The notes under the pieces were generated by a model, which was not told the DNA's origin, did not search any database, and worked only from the letters and a program-made list of their open reading frames with translations. A stretch of 36,194 nt of DNA from Hyphomicrobiales bacterium (GTDB lineage: Bacteria > Pseudomonadota > Alphaproteobacteria > Rhizobiales > Beijerinckiaceae). Where the stretch lies: the NCBI GenBank assembly GCA_027483505.1, contig JAIXUP010000023.1, forward strand, positions 1-36,194, in the 5' to 3' direction. Shown in pieces: positions 1-9,375 of the stretch. Numbering within the stretch: position 1 is the first letter of the stretch; every line of letters starts with the position of its first letter. Position numbers and translations under genes: made by a program.

Positions 1-215
1 ACCGTGCGGGCGATGTCCGCGCCGGCCTCGCCGACCGGATCGACGCAGCCGAAGACGACATCTTCAACCAGCGACACGTCGAGATCATTGCGCGCCTTGA
101 TCGCCTTCAGCGTCTGGGTGCCAAGCTCGATGGCGGTGACTTCATGCAAGGAACCATCGGCCTTGCCCTTGCCGCGCGGGGTGCGCACGTGATCGTAGAT
201 GTAGGCTTCAGCCAT
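1..215 (-). CDS. Acetyl-CoA C-acyltransferase (thiolase), N-terminal fragment
   Basis: This is the first 71 codons of a thiolase; the rest lies beyond the left edge. It begins with M-A-E-A-Y-I-Y-D-H-V-R-T-P-R-G-K-G, a typical thiolase N-terminus, followed by a region resembling V-V-F-G-C-V-D-P-V-G-E-A-G-A-D-I-A-R. Thiolases of this group cleave 3-ketoacyl-CoA with CoA to acetyl-CoA and a shortened acyl-CoA, the last step of beta-oxidation in the cytoplasm. The ATG at 215-213 is preceded by a GGAGG ribosome site at about 225-229. The acyl-CoA dehydrogenase lies upstream on the same strand, so the two genes supply first and last steps of one pathway. The active-site cysteine region is just outside the visible part, so substrate chain length cannot be judged. 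Confidence 0.85.
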   Translation of the reverse strand, partial: MAEAYIYDHVRTPRGKGKADGSLHEVTAIELGTQTLKAIKARNDLDVSLVEDVVFGCVDPVGEAGADIART

Positions 216-245
216 TTTGGGGTTCCTCCGAACTGTTTTCGTCTC

Positions 246-359
246 GGGTGTCATTCCCGGCCGGAGCGCCGAGGCGCGCAGGGGAAGGGAATCCAACCGG
301 TTGCCAGTGCCTGGTGTATCCCCTTCCCGACGCCTGCGGCGCGGCCGGGGATGACACCC
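246..359. repeat. Long imperfect inverted repeat between beta-oxidation genes
   Basis: The outer ends are exact inverted copies: GGGTGTCAT at 246-254 and ATGACACCC at 351-359. The homology continues inward through CCCGGCCG-type and GGGAAGGG-type blocks, giving arms of about 45 bases with mismatches and a central spacer around 290-315. Such GC-rich palindromic modules recur between genes in many Hyphomicrobiales genomes. It lies between the acyl-CoA dehydrogenase stop and the thiolase start on the transcribed strand, so the RNA would fold into a long hairpin there. It could weaken or stabilise readthrough; no T-run follows, so a classical terminator is not supported. Confidence 0.75.
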
Positions 360-374
360 TGTGTCGTTCTCAGC

Positions 375-2171
<1,797 letters not shown>

Positions 2172-2282
2172 TCTCATCACTCCCTGAGCAAGCGGCCTGA
2201 TCCATCACCGGCAGTCTGACCATGATCATGACAGCGCCATGTCCTGACCTAACGCGCCTGGTCGATGACCGGCCAATCGATT

Positions 2283-2300
2283 TAGTTCATATATAAACTA
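2283..2300. promoter_or_regulatory. Near-perfect 18-bp palindrome upstream of the acyl-CoA dehydrogenase
   Basis: TAGTTCATATATAAACTA matches its own reverse complement at 16 of 18 positions. It stands out as AT-rich in a GC-rich background and lies 112 bases before the acyl-CoA dehydrogenase start, just after the merR terminator on the minus strand. Position and symmetry fit a promoter with an operator, and the adjacent MerR-type regulator is the obvious candidate ligand. This is inference only; the known box of a specific regulator is not recognised here. Confidence 0.4.
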
Positions 2301-2362
2301 TCTACATGGATTTGGGAAGGGCGGATCGCAACAATTTCGGTGCGAAGACACCCCAAACGACA

Positions 2363-2391
2363 AACGCCCCGTCCAGGCCGGGCGGGGCGTT
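2363..2391 (-). terminator. Rho-independent terminator of the merR gene
   Basis: A perfect 9-bp stem (AACGCCCCG at 2363-2371 with CGGGGCGTT at 2383-2391) closes an 11-base loop. On the minus strand it is followed by a T-rich stretch (TTTGTCGTTT). It lies 28 bases past the merR stop codon and separates merR from the acyl-CoA dehydrogenase promoter. Confidence 0.8.
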
Positions 2392-2418
2392 CGCTTTACA
2401 ATGGTGGAATTGAAACGG

Positions 2419-2838
2419 TCAGCCGGACAGAGCGGCAGAGCGCTGGCGCTCGAGTTCCTCGATCGCTGCCTTGCACTCGGCCAGTTGCGCACGCAGCATC
2501 TTCAACTGCTCGTCGATCTGGGGCAGAGACAGCTTCAGCGACGAGCTCGCTTCGGCGGACTGCCCGACCATCGCCCTGATCTCCGTCAGGGTAAAGCCGA
2601 GCTTCTTGCCTTTGAGGATCAACTCAAGACGCGCCCGATCAGGCTTGGAATAGTAGCGGTTCATGCCTTCGCGGCGCGGAGACAACAGGCCGCGGGCTTC
2701 ATAAAACCGGAGCGTGCGCAAGGTCACGTCAAAGTCACGCGCAAGGTCCCCGATCGTGGACCACGAGGGGTCATTGGCAACCGTATCAGACTTGATGCTC
2801 TTGTCTGTCGACATTGCGGTTTCATAGCTTGCAGACAT
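2419..2838 (-). CDS. MerR-family transcriptional regulator
   Basis: A 139-residue DNA-binding regulator. The winged HTH runs from about residue 26 to 95: W-S-T-I-G-D-L-A-R-D-F-D-V-T-L-R-T-L-R-F-Y-E (26-46), then R-G-L-L-S-P-R-R-E-G and the N-R-Y-Y wing. The C-terminal third (about 104-133, L-P-Q-I-D-E-Q-L-K-M-L through E-E-L-E-R-Q-R) is the dimerising coiled coil. There is no separate ligand domain and no metal-binding cysteine pair, unlike metal sensors. MerR proteins of this short type often sit beside acyl-CoA catabolic genes in alphaproteobacteria, as here. Start choice: ATG at 2838 has an AGGGTGG ribosome site about 7 bases upstream; in-frame starts at 2844 and 2871 are less well placed. 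Residues 1-25 are low in conservation-type features. Confidence 0.88.
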   Translation of the reverse strand: MSASYETAMSTDKSIKSDTVANDPSWSTIGDLARDFDVTLRTLRFYEARGLLSPRREGMNRYYSKPDRARLELILKGKKLGFTLTEIRAMVGQSAEASSSLKLSLPQIDEQLKMLRAQLAECKAAIEELERQRSAALSG

Positions 2839-3225
2839 CTGCATTCCACCCTGTTTTTGTTTTTGGTCCAATCACACCGTTGACCCGTGCCATGAACCCT
2901 GACCGCGATGGCTTTGCCATGTCGGAGATGCAACGTCACGAGTTCGATCACAATGAACCCACAACTTGGCTAACTAATCGCAGTTTTTTCTCTCTTCGGC
3001 AACCCGTGAGGCACGGGCGGTAACGCAATCTCAAGACAGCTTAACACTCTGTTTACCATAAACCAGAAAAGTGGCGGCAGCGGGCCAACTTGATGAGCCG
3101 TTTGTGATTCGTCTGTTCACGCACCTGAACCGCAAACGCCGCCGCAAGCCCCGCCCCTGCAACGCCTGACGGGGCGCGTTGTTTCGGGCAATATCGTGTA
3201 CAGGACGCCCCGCGGCGAGTGACAG
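2839..3225. promoter_or_regulatory. Divergent promoter region between merR and the podJ-like gene
   Basis: These 387 bases contain no convincing gene. Visible elements: an ATGGC-TTT-GCCAT dyad at 2908-2920; an AT-rich tract with TTTTTT near 2984-2990; a 6-bp hairpin CCCGTG-AGG-CACGGG at 3004-3018; a CtrA-like site at 3041-3056; and one GATTC (GANTC methylation site) at 3106-3110. The stretch must hold the promoters of both divergent genes, but I cannot assign -35/-10 boxes with confidence. Confidence 0.55.
3041..3056 (+). promoter_or_regulatory. Candidate CtrA-binding site upstream of the podJ-like gene
   Basis: The sequence TTAACACTCTGTTTAC fits the CtrA consensus TTAA-N7-TTAAC with one mismatch in the second half (TTTAC). 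It is about 170 bases before the podJ-like start codon, in the only AT-rich part of the gap. A GATTC sequence at 3106-3110 lies between it and the gene and would be a CcrM methylation target. CtrA, GcrA and CcrM control cell-cycle genes in alphaproteobacteria; a role at this promoter is inferred. Confidence 0.4.
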
Positions 3226-6200
3226 ATGGCACAAGGCCTGCCCTGGAGCGTCAAGGGAATTGATGCGGACACCCGCGAGGCGGCCCGCGAAGCTGCGCGC
3301 CGCGCCGGCATGAGCGTCAGTGACTGGCTCGAACACATCATCCGCGATCAGGCACGCGGCATGCAGCAGTCCGATGGCGGGCATGCGGATTTCCGCGAAC
3401 GGAGCGACGATTCGTCCCTTCTGAGTGCACGTCTGCAGAAACTGGCGCAATCGGGTTCACAGACGGCCATGCAGCGCGGCACAGGCCGGGGATCATCCCG
3501 CACGCAGCACTCCGCGGCCGGCCAGGCCGAGCTTGCGGCACTCCTCTCCCATGCCTCCCAGCTGGAGGCCCGCACCCGCGACAGCGAAGCGCGGACGAGC
3601 ACCGCACTCGAATCGATCGTCGGATGGATCGAGAAGGCCGAAAGCCGCATGGCCGCAGCCGAACGGGCCGCAGCCGAGCGCCAGGAACGGGCCACAAACG
3701 TCATCGCGGACGCGATCAAGACCGTCAACTCACGGGTCGCCCATGTCGAACGGCGCACCCTCGACCAGCCGGCCGGAGCCCCGGCGCAGCCCTCCCCCCA
3801 GCCGGCACAGCCCCGCCGCCCCGTCCTGTCCCGCGACGGCTTTCGCAGCGCCATCGGCGACATCCAGGCGCGCCAGCGTGAACTCGACCAGCCGGAAGAG
3901 GCTGACCGCTCCGGCGCGATCATGCGCAATCTGCGCGATGACCTGGGCCGGCTGAGCGACCTGAGCCATGGCGAACGCCGGCAAGGCGAGCGCAGGGCCG
4001 ATGTCACCCCGCTGATGAACGGGCTGCGTGCCGATCTGGCGCAGCTGCGCAGCGAGATCGCCGGCCTGTCGACCGCACCGGTGACGACACGGCTTGAAGA
4101 GAGCATCCGCGATCTGGGGCAGCGGCTGGATGCACGTGCCGGCGCCATGCCGCTCGACGAACTCGCCCGCCCGATCGCCCGCATCGAAAGCGAACTGGCA
4201 CGGCTGCAGGCCGCCAATCCGGGCGACCGCTTCACCCGCATCGAGCATGAAATGCAGATGCTTGGCCATCGGATTGAGGCGCTGGCCAACACGGCTTCGA
4301 GCGAACCGCGGGTACTGGCCGCCGCAGTACACGAACTCTCCTCGCTCCGCGACGTTCTGGCCAACAACGCCGCCGCGCCACGGATTGAACAGCTCTCGGA
4401 TCAGATCAAGACCTTGTCGCAGGACATGAGCCGGGTGCGTGAGCATCTGGCGCAGAGCCAGCCGGCATCCGAGGTGGAGCAGGCGATCACCGAGATGCAG
4501 GCCGCCCTCGTTCGCGAGACGCGGGATGCGAACGGCATCGGCCATGGCCTGCTGCAGCGGATCATGCACCAGCTCGACACAGTCTCGTCCGCCATGGGCA
4601 GTCTGCCCCAGGGCGGGATGGACGAGGCGGATCGGCAGCAGCTTTCCTTGCTGTCGGGCAAGCTTGACCAACTCGCCCAGCGGACAAGGCCCGAATCGGA
4701 TCACCTCGCCGCCCTGATCGAGAACCTCGCAATCAAGCTGGACGACATGGCCGGGCGGCAACCGCACGAGCTGATCGAGCGGGTCGACAGGCTGTCGCAG
4801 CAAATCGACCAATTGAGCGCGCGTGGACCGGCCGGCATCGAACGCCAGATCGACATGCTGTCTGCCCGCATCGAGACACTGGCCAACAGCGCCACGTTGG
4901 CTGGCGCGGCCCCGGCGGCGGACCTAACGCCCATCGAGGACATGATCAATGCGCTGGCCCGCAAGCTCGACGAGGTCGCGCGACCCGAATCCGGCGCCAG
5001 CAGCCTGCACGCGCTCGAACGGCAGATCGAGGCGCTCACCGCGCGCCTCGACATCCGCCCGGCGACGAGCGCCGCCTCGGAGGGGCTGGAGAACACGCTG
5101 CAGGATCTCATGCGGTCGCTGGGCGGCTTGCGCGAGGAGACCACGAGCGCCGTCGAGCGCGCGGCACGCACGGCCGTCGCCGACGCCATGTCCACTGTGC
5201 CGAAGGTCGACGCCGGCAACGAGGAGCTGTCGCTGATCCGCCGCGATCTGGCCGGCCTGAAGGACGTGCATGTCTCCATCGACAACCGCACGCACAGCGC
5301 CATCGGAGCCGTCAACGACACGCTTGAGAAGATCGTCCAGCGTCTTGCCCAGCTTGAGGAGGACGTCACGCGTGAGCGCGTCGCCGAAACTGCGGCTCAG
5401 GCTCGCGAGACCCGCGCAGCGCCGCGCGAGGACGCCGCCGCGCGGCAGCGCCGGGCGGAAGCCCTGTCCCAGGAGCTCGCGGCGGCCAACGCGCAGGCGG
5501 ACGCCAGCCTGAACGTGGCCCATGAGCCTGACGCCACCCGTCCGATGCCGTCTGCCGCCGTACAGCGCGCCGTCAGGGCGCCGGTGGTCAGCGCCGAGCC
5601 GGTGATCGAGCGCGCGGCGGATCTGCCGCTGGAACCTGGCTCGGGCCGGCCGCGTCCACGCGGCGAGCTTGCGGGCGCCGGAAACGCCCTCAACCCGAAC
5701 CTGATCGCAGCAGCCCGGCGCGCGGCCCAGGCGGCCAGCGCCGAGGTCGAGAGCAATGGCGCCGAAGCCCAGAAGCAGCCCAAGGGCAAGGCGGCCCGGT
5801 TCGCCCTGCCGATCAGCCTGAAGGAAACGCTGGAGAAGCGCCGCAAGCCGATCCTGCTCGGCCTCGCCGCGATTGTCCTGGCCATCGGCGCAGGCCAGAT
5901 CGCGACCACGATGCTGTCTGATCCCGAGCCGCCGGTCCAGGCGCAGCAGCCCCGCAACCAGATCATCCAGGGTCAGGCCACACCCGGTGCCCAGGGCGGC
6001 CAGACAGAGACCGCCGCGCCGGCCAAGACCGAGAGCGCTGCCCCCGCCAAGGACCAGACTTCGGCGCTCACGCCTGTCGCCAGCCCCCAGCAGGTCGCCG
6101 CGATCCAGCCTTCCGCCGACACGACCGGTTCGGTGCGCGCCGCGCCGGTTGAAGTCGCCGCCCTGCCGCCGCCGTCAGCCCCCGCTCCGACCTCGGCGCC

Positions 6201-6921
6201 GCTCAGCGCGTCGCCCGAGCGCGTGACCAACATCGGTGAGCTGACGCCAACGATGGGAACGCCGGGCCTGCGCCGCGCAGCCCTCGCAGGCGATCCGAAT
6301 GCGGTCTACGAGCTCGCCTCCCGCGCCAGCGATGGCATCGGCATGGCCCGTGACCACAAGCTGGCGCTGCGCCTGTTCGAGCGCGCGGCGGCGGCCGGTT
6401 CCGCCCCGGCGCAGTTCCGTCTCGCGAACATGCACGAAAAGGGCATCGGCACGGCCAGGGACGCCAAGATGGCGCTGACCTGGTACAAGCGCGCCGCCGA
6501 CAAGGGCAATGCCAAGGCCATCCACAACCTCGCGGTGCTGATCGCCGAAGGCGCGGACGGACGGCCCGACTATGCCGCCGCCGCAACCCTCTTCCGCCAG
6601 GCCGCCGAGTTCGGCGTGCGCGACAGCCAGTACAACCTCGCGATCCTGCTGGGCCGCGGATTGGGTGTCGAACAGGATCTGACCCAGTCCTACACCTGGT
6701 TTGCGGTCGCCGCCCGGCAGGGCGACAGCGATGCCGGCAAGAAGCGCGATGAGGTTGGCGCCAAACTCAGCCCAGTGGATCTGGCCGCTGGCCGGACCGC
6801 ATCGCTCAACTGGAAGCCCAAGACGCCCGACCCGGTCGCCAACGAGATCAGCGAACCGGCCGAGGGCTGGGATCCGCAGCCCAGACAGCAGAAGCCCGTT
6901 CCGCGGCCAAGGGCGACCTGA
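3226..6921 (+). CDS. podJ: PodJ-like polar organelle/localization protein with Sel1 repeats
   Basis: A 1231-residue inner-membrane protein. The N-terminus (M-A-Q-G-L-P-W-S-V-K-G-I-D, then a short motif ending S-V-S-D-W-L-E) is the signature start of alphaproteobacterial PodJ/polar localization factors. Residues about 40-750 are low-complexity, charged and heptad-like, rich in repeated patterns such as R-I-E-x-L-A and L-A-Q-L, consistent with a long cytoplasmic coiled coil. A single membrane helix lies near 873-895 (P-I-L-L-G-L-A-A-I-V-L-A-I-G-A-G). It is followed by a Pro/Ala/Gln-rich linker and about four Sel1-like repeats (roughly 1021-1180) that would sit in the periplasm. In Caulobacter, PodJ organises the new pole and recruits signalling proteins. 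The classic C-terminal peptidoglycan-binding domain is not evident, so this is the Hyphomicrobiales-type architecture. Ribosome site is weak. Confidence 0.72.
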   Translation: MAQGLPWSVKGIDADTREAAREAARRAGMSVSDWLEHIIRDQARGMQQSDGGHADFRERSDDSSLLSARLQKLAQSGSQTAMQRGTGRGSSRTQHSAAGQAELAALLSHASQLEARTRDSEARTSTALESIVGWIEKAESRMAAAERAAAERQERATNVIADAIKTVNSRVAHVERRTLDQPAGAPAQPSPQPAQPRRPVLSRDGFRSAIGDIQARQRELDQPEEADRSGAIMRNLRDDLGRLSDLSHGERRQGERRADVTPLMNGLRADLAQLRSEIAGLSTAPVTTRLEESIRDLGQRLDARAGAMPLDELARPIARIESELARLQAANPGDRFTRIEHEMQMLGHRIEALANTASSEPRVLAAAVHELSSLRDVLANNAAAPRIEQLSDQIKTLSQDMSRVREHLAQSQPASEVEQAITEMQAALVRETRDANGIGHGLLQRIMHQLDTVSSAMGSLPQGGMDEADRQQLSLLSGKLDQLAQRTRPESDHLAALIENLAIKLDDMAGRQPHELIERVDRLSQQIDQLSARGPAGIERQIDMLSARIETLANSATLAGAAPAADLTPIEDMINALARKLDEVARPESGASSLHALERQIEALTARLDIRPATSAASEGLENTLQDLMRSLGGLREETTSAVERAARTAVADAMSTVPKVDAGNEELSLIRRDLAGLKDVHVSIDNRTHSAIGAVNDTLEKIVQRLAQLEEDVTRERVAETAAQARETRAAPREDAAARQRRAEALSQELAAANAQADASLNVAHEPDATRPMPSAAVQRAVRAPVVSAEPVIERAADLPLEPGSGRPRPRGELAGAGNALNPNLIAAARRAAQAASAEVESNGAEAQKQPKGKAARFALPISLKETLEKRRKPILLGLAAIVLAIGAGQIATTMLSDPEPPVQAQQPRNQIIQGQATPGAQGGQTETAAPAKTESAAPAKDQTSALTPVASPQQVAAIQPSADTTGSVRAAPVEVAALPPPSAPAPTSAPLSASPERVTNIGELTPTMGTPGLRRAALAGDPNAVYELASRASDGIGMARDHKLALRLFERAAAAGSAPAQFRLANMHEKGIGTARDAKMALTWYKRAADKGNAKAIHNLAVLIAEGADGRPDYAAAATLFRQAAEFGVRDSQYNLAILLGRGLGVEQDLTQSYTWFAVAARQGDSDAGKKRDEVGAKLSPVDLAAGRTASLNWKPKTPDPVANEISEPAEGWDPQPRQQKPVPRPRAT

Positions 6922-6932
6922 CGAGGCCTCAC

Positions 6933-6952
6933 CCCGTCCGGCCCCGGACGGG
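6933..6952 (+). terminator. Strong hairpin after the podJ-like gene
   Basis: A perfect palindrome CCCGTCCGG-CC-CCGGACGGG begins 12 bases after the podJ-like stop. The 9-bp GC stem is very stable, but no T-run follows, so it may act as an attenuating or RNA-stabilising hairpin rather than a full terminator. Confidence 0.5.
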
Positions 6953-7067
6953 AGGACAGATTGTCTCATGCAACGGCCCTTGCGCCGCACCCAGCCGCAG
7001 GGAAATGTTCATCTCGCGTCCGTCATGATGGCGACCGTGTTCCCGTGGCAAGGCAGCGACGCGCGTC

Positions 7068-7994
7068 ATGCAGATCTACCTTCCCATCGCCGAAATGCCG
7101 ATCAGCATCCTGCTGATCATCGGCATGAGCGCGGCGGTCGGCTTCATCTCTGGCATGTTCGGCATCGGTGGCGGCTTCCTGATGACGCCGCTCCTGATCT
7201 TTCTCGGCGTGCCGCCGGCCGTGGCTGTGGCGACGGTGACGGCGCAGGTCGCGGCCTCCTCGATGACTGGGGCCGTGAGCAACTGGCAGCGGCGTCAGCT
7301 TGACGTCAAACTCGGCCTGTTCCTGACGGCAGGAGGTCTTGTCGGCACGATGCTCGGCGTGCTGGCCTTCAACAGCATCCGCCGCGCCGGGCAGCTCGAG
7401 GTCGTGATCGCGCTGTCCTATCTTGTGCTGTTCATGATCATCGGCTCGATGATGTTGTTTGAAAGCCTCCGCGCCCTGATGCGCGCCCGCACAGGCAAAC
7501 CGGGCCGCCTGAAGCGGGCCGGGCAGCACCCGGCCTGGCTGAAACTGCCGCTGCGGGTCCGGTTCGAGCGCTCCCGGCTCTACGCCAGCGCCATCCCGAT
7601 CCTGGGCTTCGCCGCGATGGTCGGCTTCATCGGCGCCGTGCTCGGGATCGGCGGCGGTTTCATCATGGTTCCGGCGTTGCTTTATCTGTTCAGGGTGCCG
7701 ACCATGATGGTGGTGGGCACATCCCTGTTCCAGATCCTGATCACCATGACCGCCGCCACCCTGTTCCACGCCGCCAGCAACCAGTCAGTGGACATCGTTC
7801 TGGCCGTGCTGCTGATCATCGGCGGGGTGATCGGGGCACAGTTCGGCGGGCGCGCCGGCCGCCATCTTCGCGGCGAGAGCTTCCGCGTCCTCCTCGCCGT
7901 GCTGCTGCTGGCCGTCGGCTTCCGGATCGGCTCAGAGCTGATCTTCCGGCCGGAAGAGCCGTTCTCGATCTCGATCCAGGGAGCGAGGGGATGA
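7068..7994 (+). CDS. TSUP (TauE/SafE) family membrane transporter
   Basis: A 308-residue polytopic protein of the TSUP family, which exports or imports small anions such as sulfite, sulfoacetate or organosulfonates. The family hallmark, two homologous halves each with a G-x-G-G-G motif, is clear: F-G-I-G-G-G-F-L-M-T-P near residue 31-41 and L-G-I-G-G-G-F-I-M-V-P near 192-202. About eight hydrophobic segments can be drawn, with a basic cytoplasmic loop near 140-170. The downstream TIGR02186 gene overlaps it by four bases (ATGA-type overlap), a pairing repeatedly seen in Hyphomicrobiales, so the two products likely form one system. Substrate cannot be read from sequence. The ribosome site is poor (an AAGG about 14 bases upstream), leaving the start slightly uncertain; ATG at 7095 is an alternative. 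Confidence 0.88.
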   Translation: MQIYLPIAEMPISILLIIGMSAAVGFISGMFGIGGGFLMTPLLIFLGVPPAVAVATVTAQVAASSMTGAVSNWQRRQLDVKLGLFLTAGGLVGTMLGVLAFNSIRRAGQLEVVIALSYLVLFMIIGSMMLFESLRALMRARTGKPGRLKRAGQHPAWLKLPLRVRFERSRLYASAIPILGFAAMVGFIGAVLGIGGGFIMVPALLYLFRVPTMMVVGTSLFQILITMTAATLFHAASNQSVDIVLAVLLIIGGVIGAQFGGRAGRHLRGESFRVLLAVLLLAVGFRIGSELIFRPEEPFSISIQGARG

Positions 7995-8758
7995 TGCGCC
8001 GCGCTGCGCTGGCCCTGCTCTGGCTTCTGGCCCTGCCGGCGACGGCGCGCCCCGAAGCGCTGATTGTATCGCTGTCCGCACACCGCGTCCTGATCGGATC
8101 GAACTACACCGGCGCGCAGATCGCCGTGTTCGGCTCGGTTGAGCGCGACGGGCGCAGCGTGGCGCGCGCCGATCCCTATGACGTCGTTGTCACCGCGCTG
8201 GGGCCGCGCCAGCATCTGCTGGTCCGCGAAAAGGACCGCTTCGGACCGCTCTGGCTCAACAGCGAGCAGAGACGCTTCGGCGAGGCGCCAAGCTTTCTCG
8301 CGACCTACACCACGCGGCTGTTCCGCGAGATGGGCAGCGAGGAAGATGCGCGCCGCCTCAATCTCGGCTTGCGGAACAAACTGATTCCCGCCGGGGCCGG
8401 GCTGTCCTACGACATTGGCGAGGCGCGCTTCGCCGATGCGCTGATCCGGATCAAGGGCGCGGGCAAGCTCTACCAGGAGGTCGAGCGCGGCGTCACCTTC
8501 CTGACCCCGTCGATGTTCCAGGCGCCGATCATCCTGCCGCCGACAGCACCGACCGGGAACTACGACGTCACGGTCGAGGTCTATTCCGGGCAGGTGCTGC
8601 TCGCCAAGCAGCAGACCAGTTTCGAGGTGGTGCAGATCGGCTTCGAACAGCAGGTCGCCCGGCTGGCGCGAAGCTGGTCCCTGGCCTACGGGCTGGCGAC
8701 GGCCCTGATGGCGCTCGGCTTCGGCTGGCTGGCCACGGTGATTTTCCGGCGCGACTGA
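7991..8758 (+). CDS. TIGR02186 family membrane-anchored periplasmic protein
   Basis: A 255-residue protein recognised as the TIGR02186 (Alph_Pro_TM) family. It has an N-terminal signal peptide (about residues 1-20, R-R-A-A-L-A-L-L-W-L-L-A-L-P-A-T-A) and one C-terminal membrane helix (about 228-250, S-L-A-Y-G-L-A-T-A-L-M-A-L-G-F-G). The body between would face the periplasm and is predicted to be mostly beta-sandwich-like from its alternating pattern. Function is unknown; the consistent companion is a TSUP transporter, as here with a 4-base overlap, so it may be an accessory subunit gating or feeding that transporter. The second codon is also ATG, so the true start may be one residue later. 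Confidence 0.85.
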   Translation: MMRRAALALLWLLALPATARPEALIVSLSAHRVLIGSNYTGAQIAVFGSVERDGRSVARADPYDVVVTALGPRQHLLVREKDRFGPLWLNSEQRRFGEAPSFLATYTTRLFREMGSEEDARRLNLGLRNKLIPAGAGLSYDIGEARFADALIRIKGAGKLYQEVERGVTFLTPSMFQAPIILPPTAPTGNYDVTVEVYSGQVLLAKQQTSFEVVQIGFEQQVARLARSWSLAYGLATALMALGFGWLATVIFRRD

Positions 8759-8910
8759 TTGCCGGTTGTGTTTGGCGCGGCAGGCGTTAGATCACAGCCC
8801 GACCGTCGCTGATGTCTCCTTGGCGGCTGAACCTGTCATTTCCCATTCGTCCGCCAGGTGGCGAGAAGCCCGACCACAGGGCTCCTCCCGCACGTCGCCC
8901 AAAGGTCGCC

Positions 8911-9375
8911 ATGTCAGATCACGCCGTATTCCCCAGGGTTCCGCTCCTGCTCGGCCTTGGCGGCCTCGTGCCCTTCGTCGGGCTCAGCCTCGCGCTGGCC
9001 ACTGGGCTCTCCCTGCCCATGTTCGAGGACGCCGACAGCATCCGGGTCGCGCTGGTCGGCTATGGCGTCGCCATTTTGTCCTTTCTCGGTGGGGTGCGCT
9101 GGGGGCTGGCCATCACGCAGAGCGCCGGGGGCGACAGCAAGGCCGACCGCGACTTCATCATCGCCGTCATCCCGGCGCTGGTGGGATGGTTCGCCTGGTT
9201 CCAGCCCTCGCCAGCGGATCTGTGGTGGCTGGCCGTGGCCCATATCCTGCTCGGCCTGCTCGACTATGGCCTCGCCTGCCGCATCGTCGCGCCGGAATGG
9301 TATGGCCGCCTCAGGCTCGGCCTGACGGCGGTTGCGGCCGCCAGCCTGATCCTGGCCGCGCTGGCCCCTGCCTGA
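8911..9375 (+). CDS. DUF3429 domain-containing membrane protein
   Basis: A 154-residue integral membrane protein matching DUF3429. Five hydrophobic segments can be seen: about 8-28, 43-62 (V-A-L-V-G-Y-G-V-A-I-L-S-F-L-G-G-V-R-W-G), 81-95, 101-120 and 132-152. The G-G-V-R-W-G-L-A motif after the second helix is typical of this family. No biochemical role is established. ATG at 8911 is preceded by AAAGG about 6 bases upstream; an upstream in-frame start at 8812 would add a non-hydrophobic, Pro/Arg-rich stretch with no ribosome site and is rejected. The stop codon abuts that of the convergent pdeM gene (TGATCA). Confidence 0.85.
   Translation: MSDHAVFPRVPLLLGLGGLVPFVGLSLALATGLSLPMFEDADSIRVALVGYGVAILSFLGGVRWGLAITQSAGGDSKADRDFIIAVIPALVGWFAWFQPSPADLWWLAVAHILLGLLDYGLACRIVAPEWYGRLRLGLTAVAAASLILAALAPA

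Noticed and set aside
3223..3240. A sigma-54-like sequence TGGCAC with TGCC at the podJ-like start.
   Set aside because: It lies over the start codon and the spacing and second box are wrong; likely chance.
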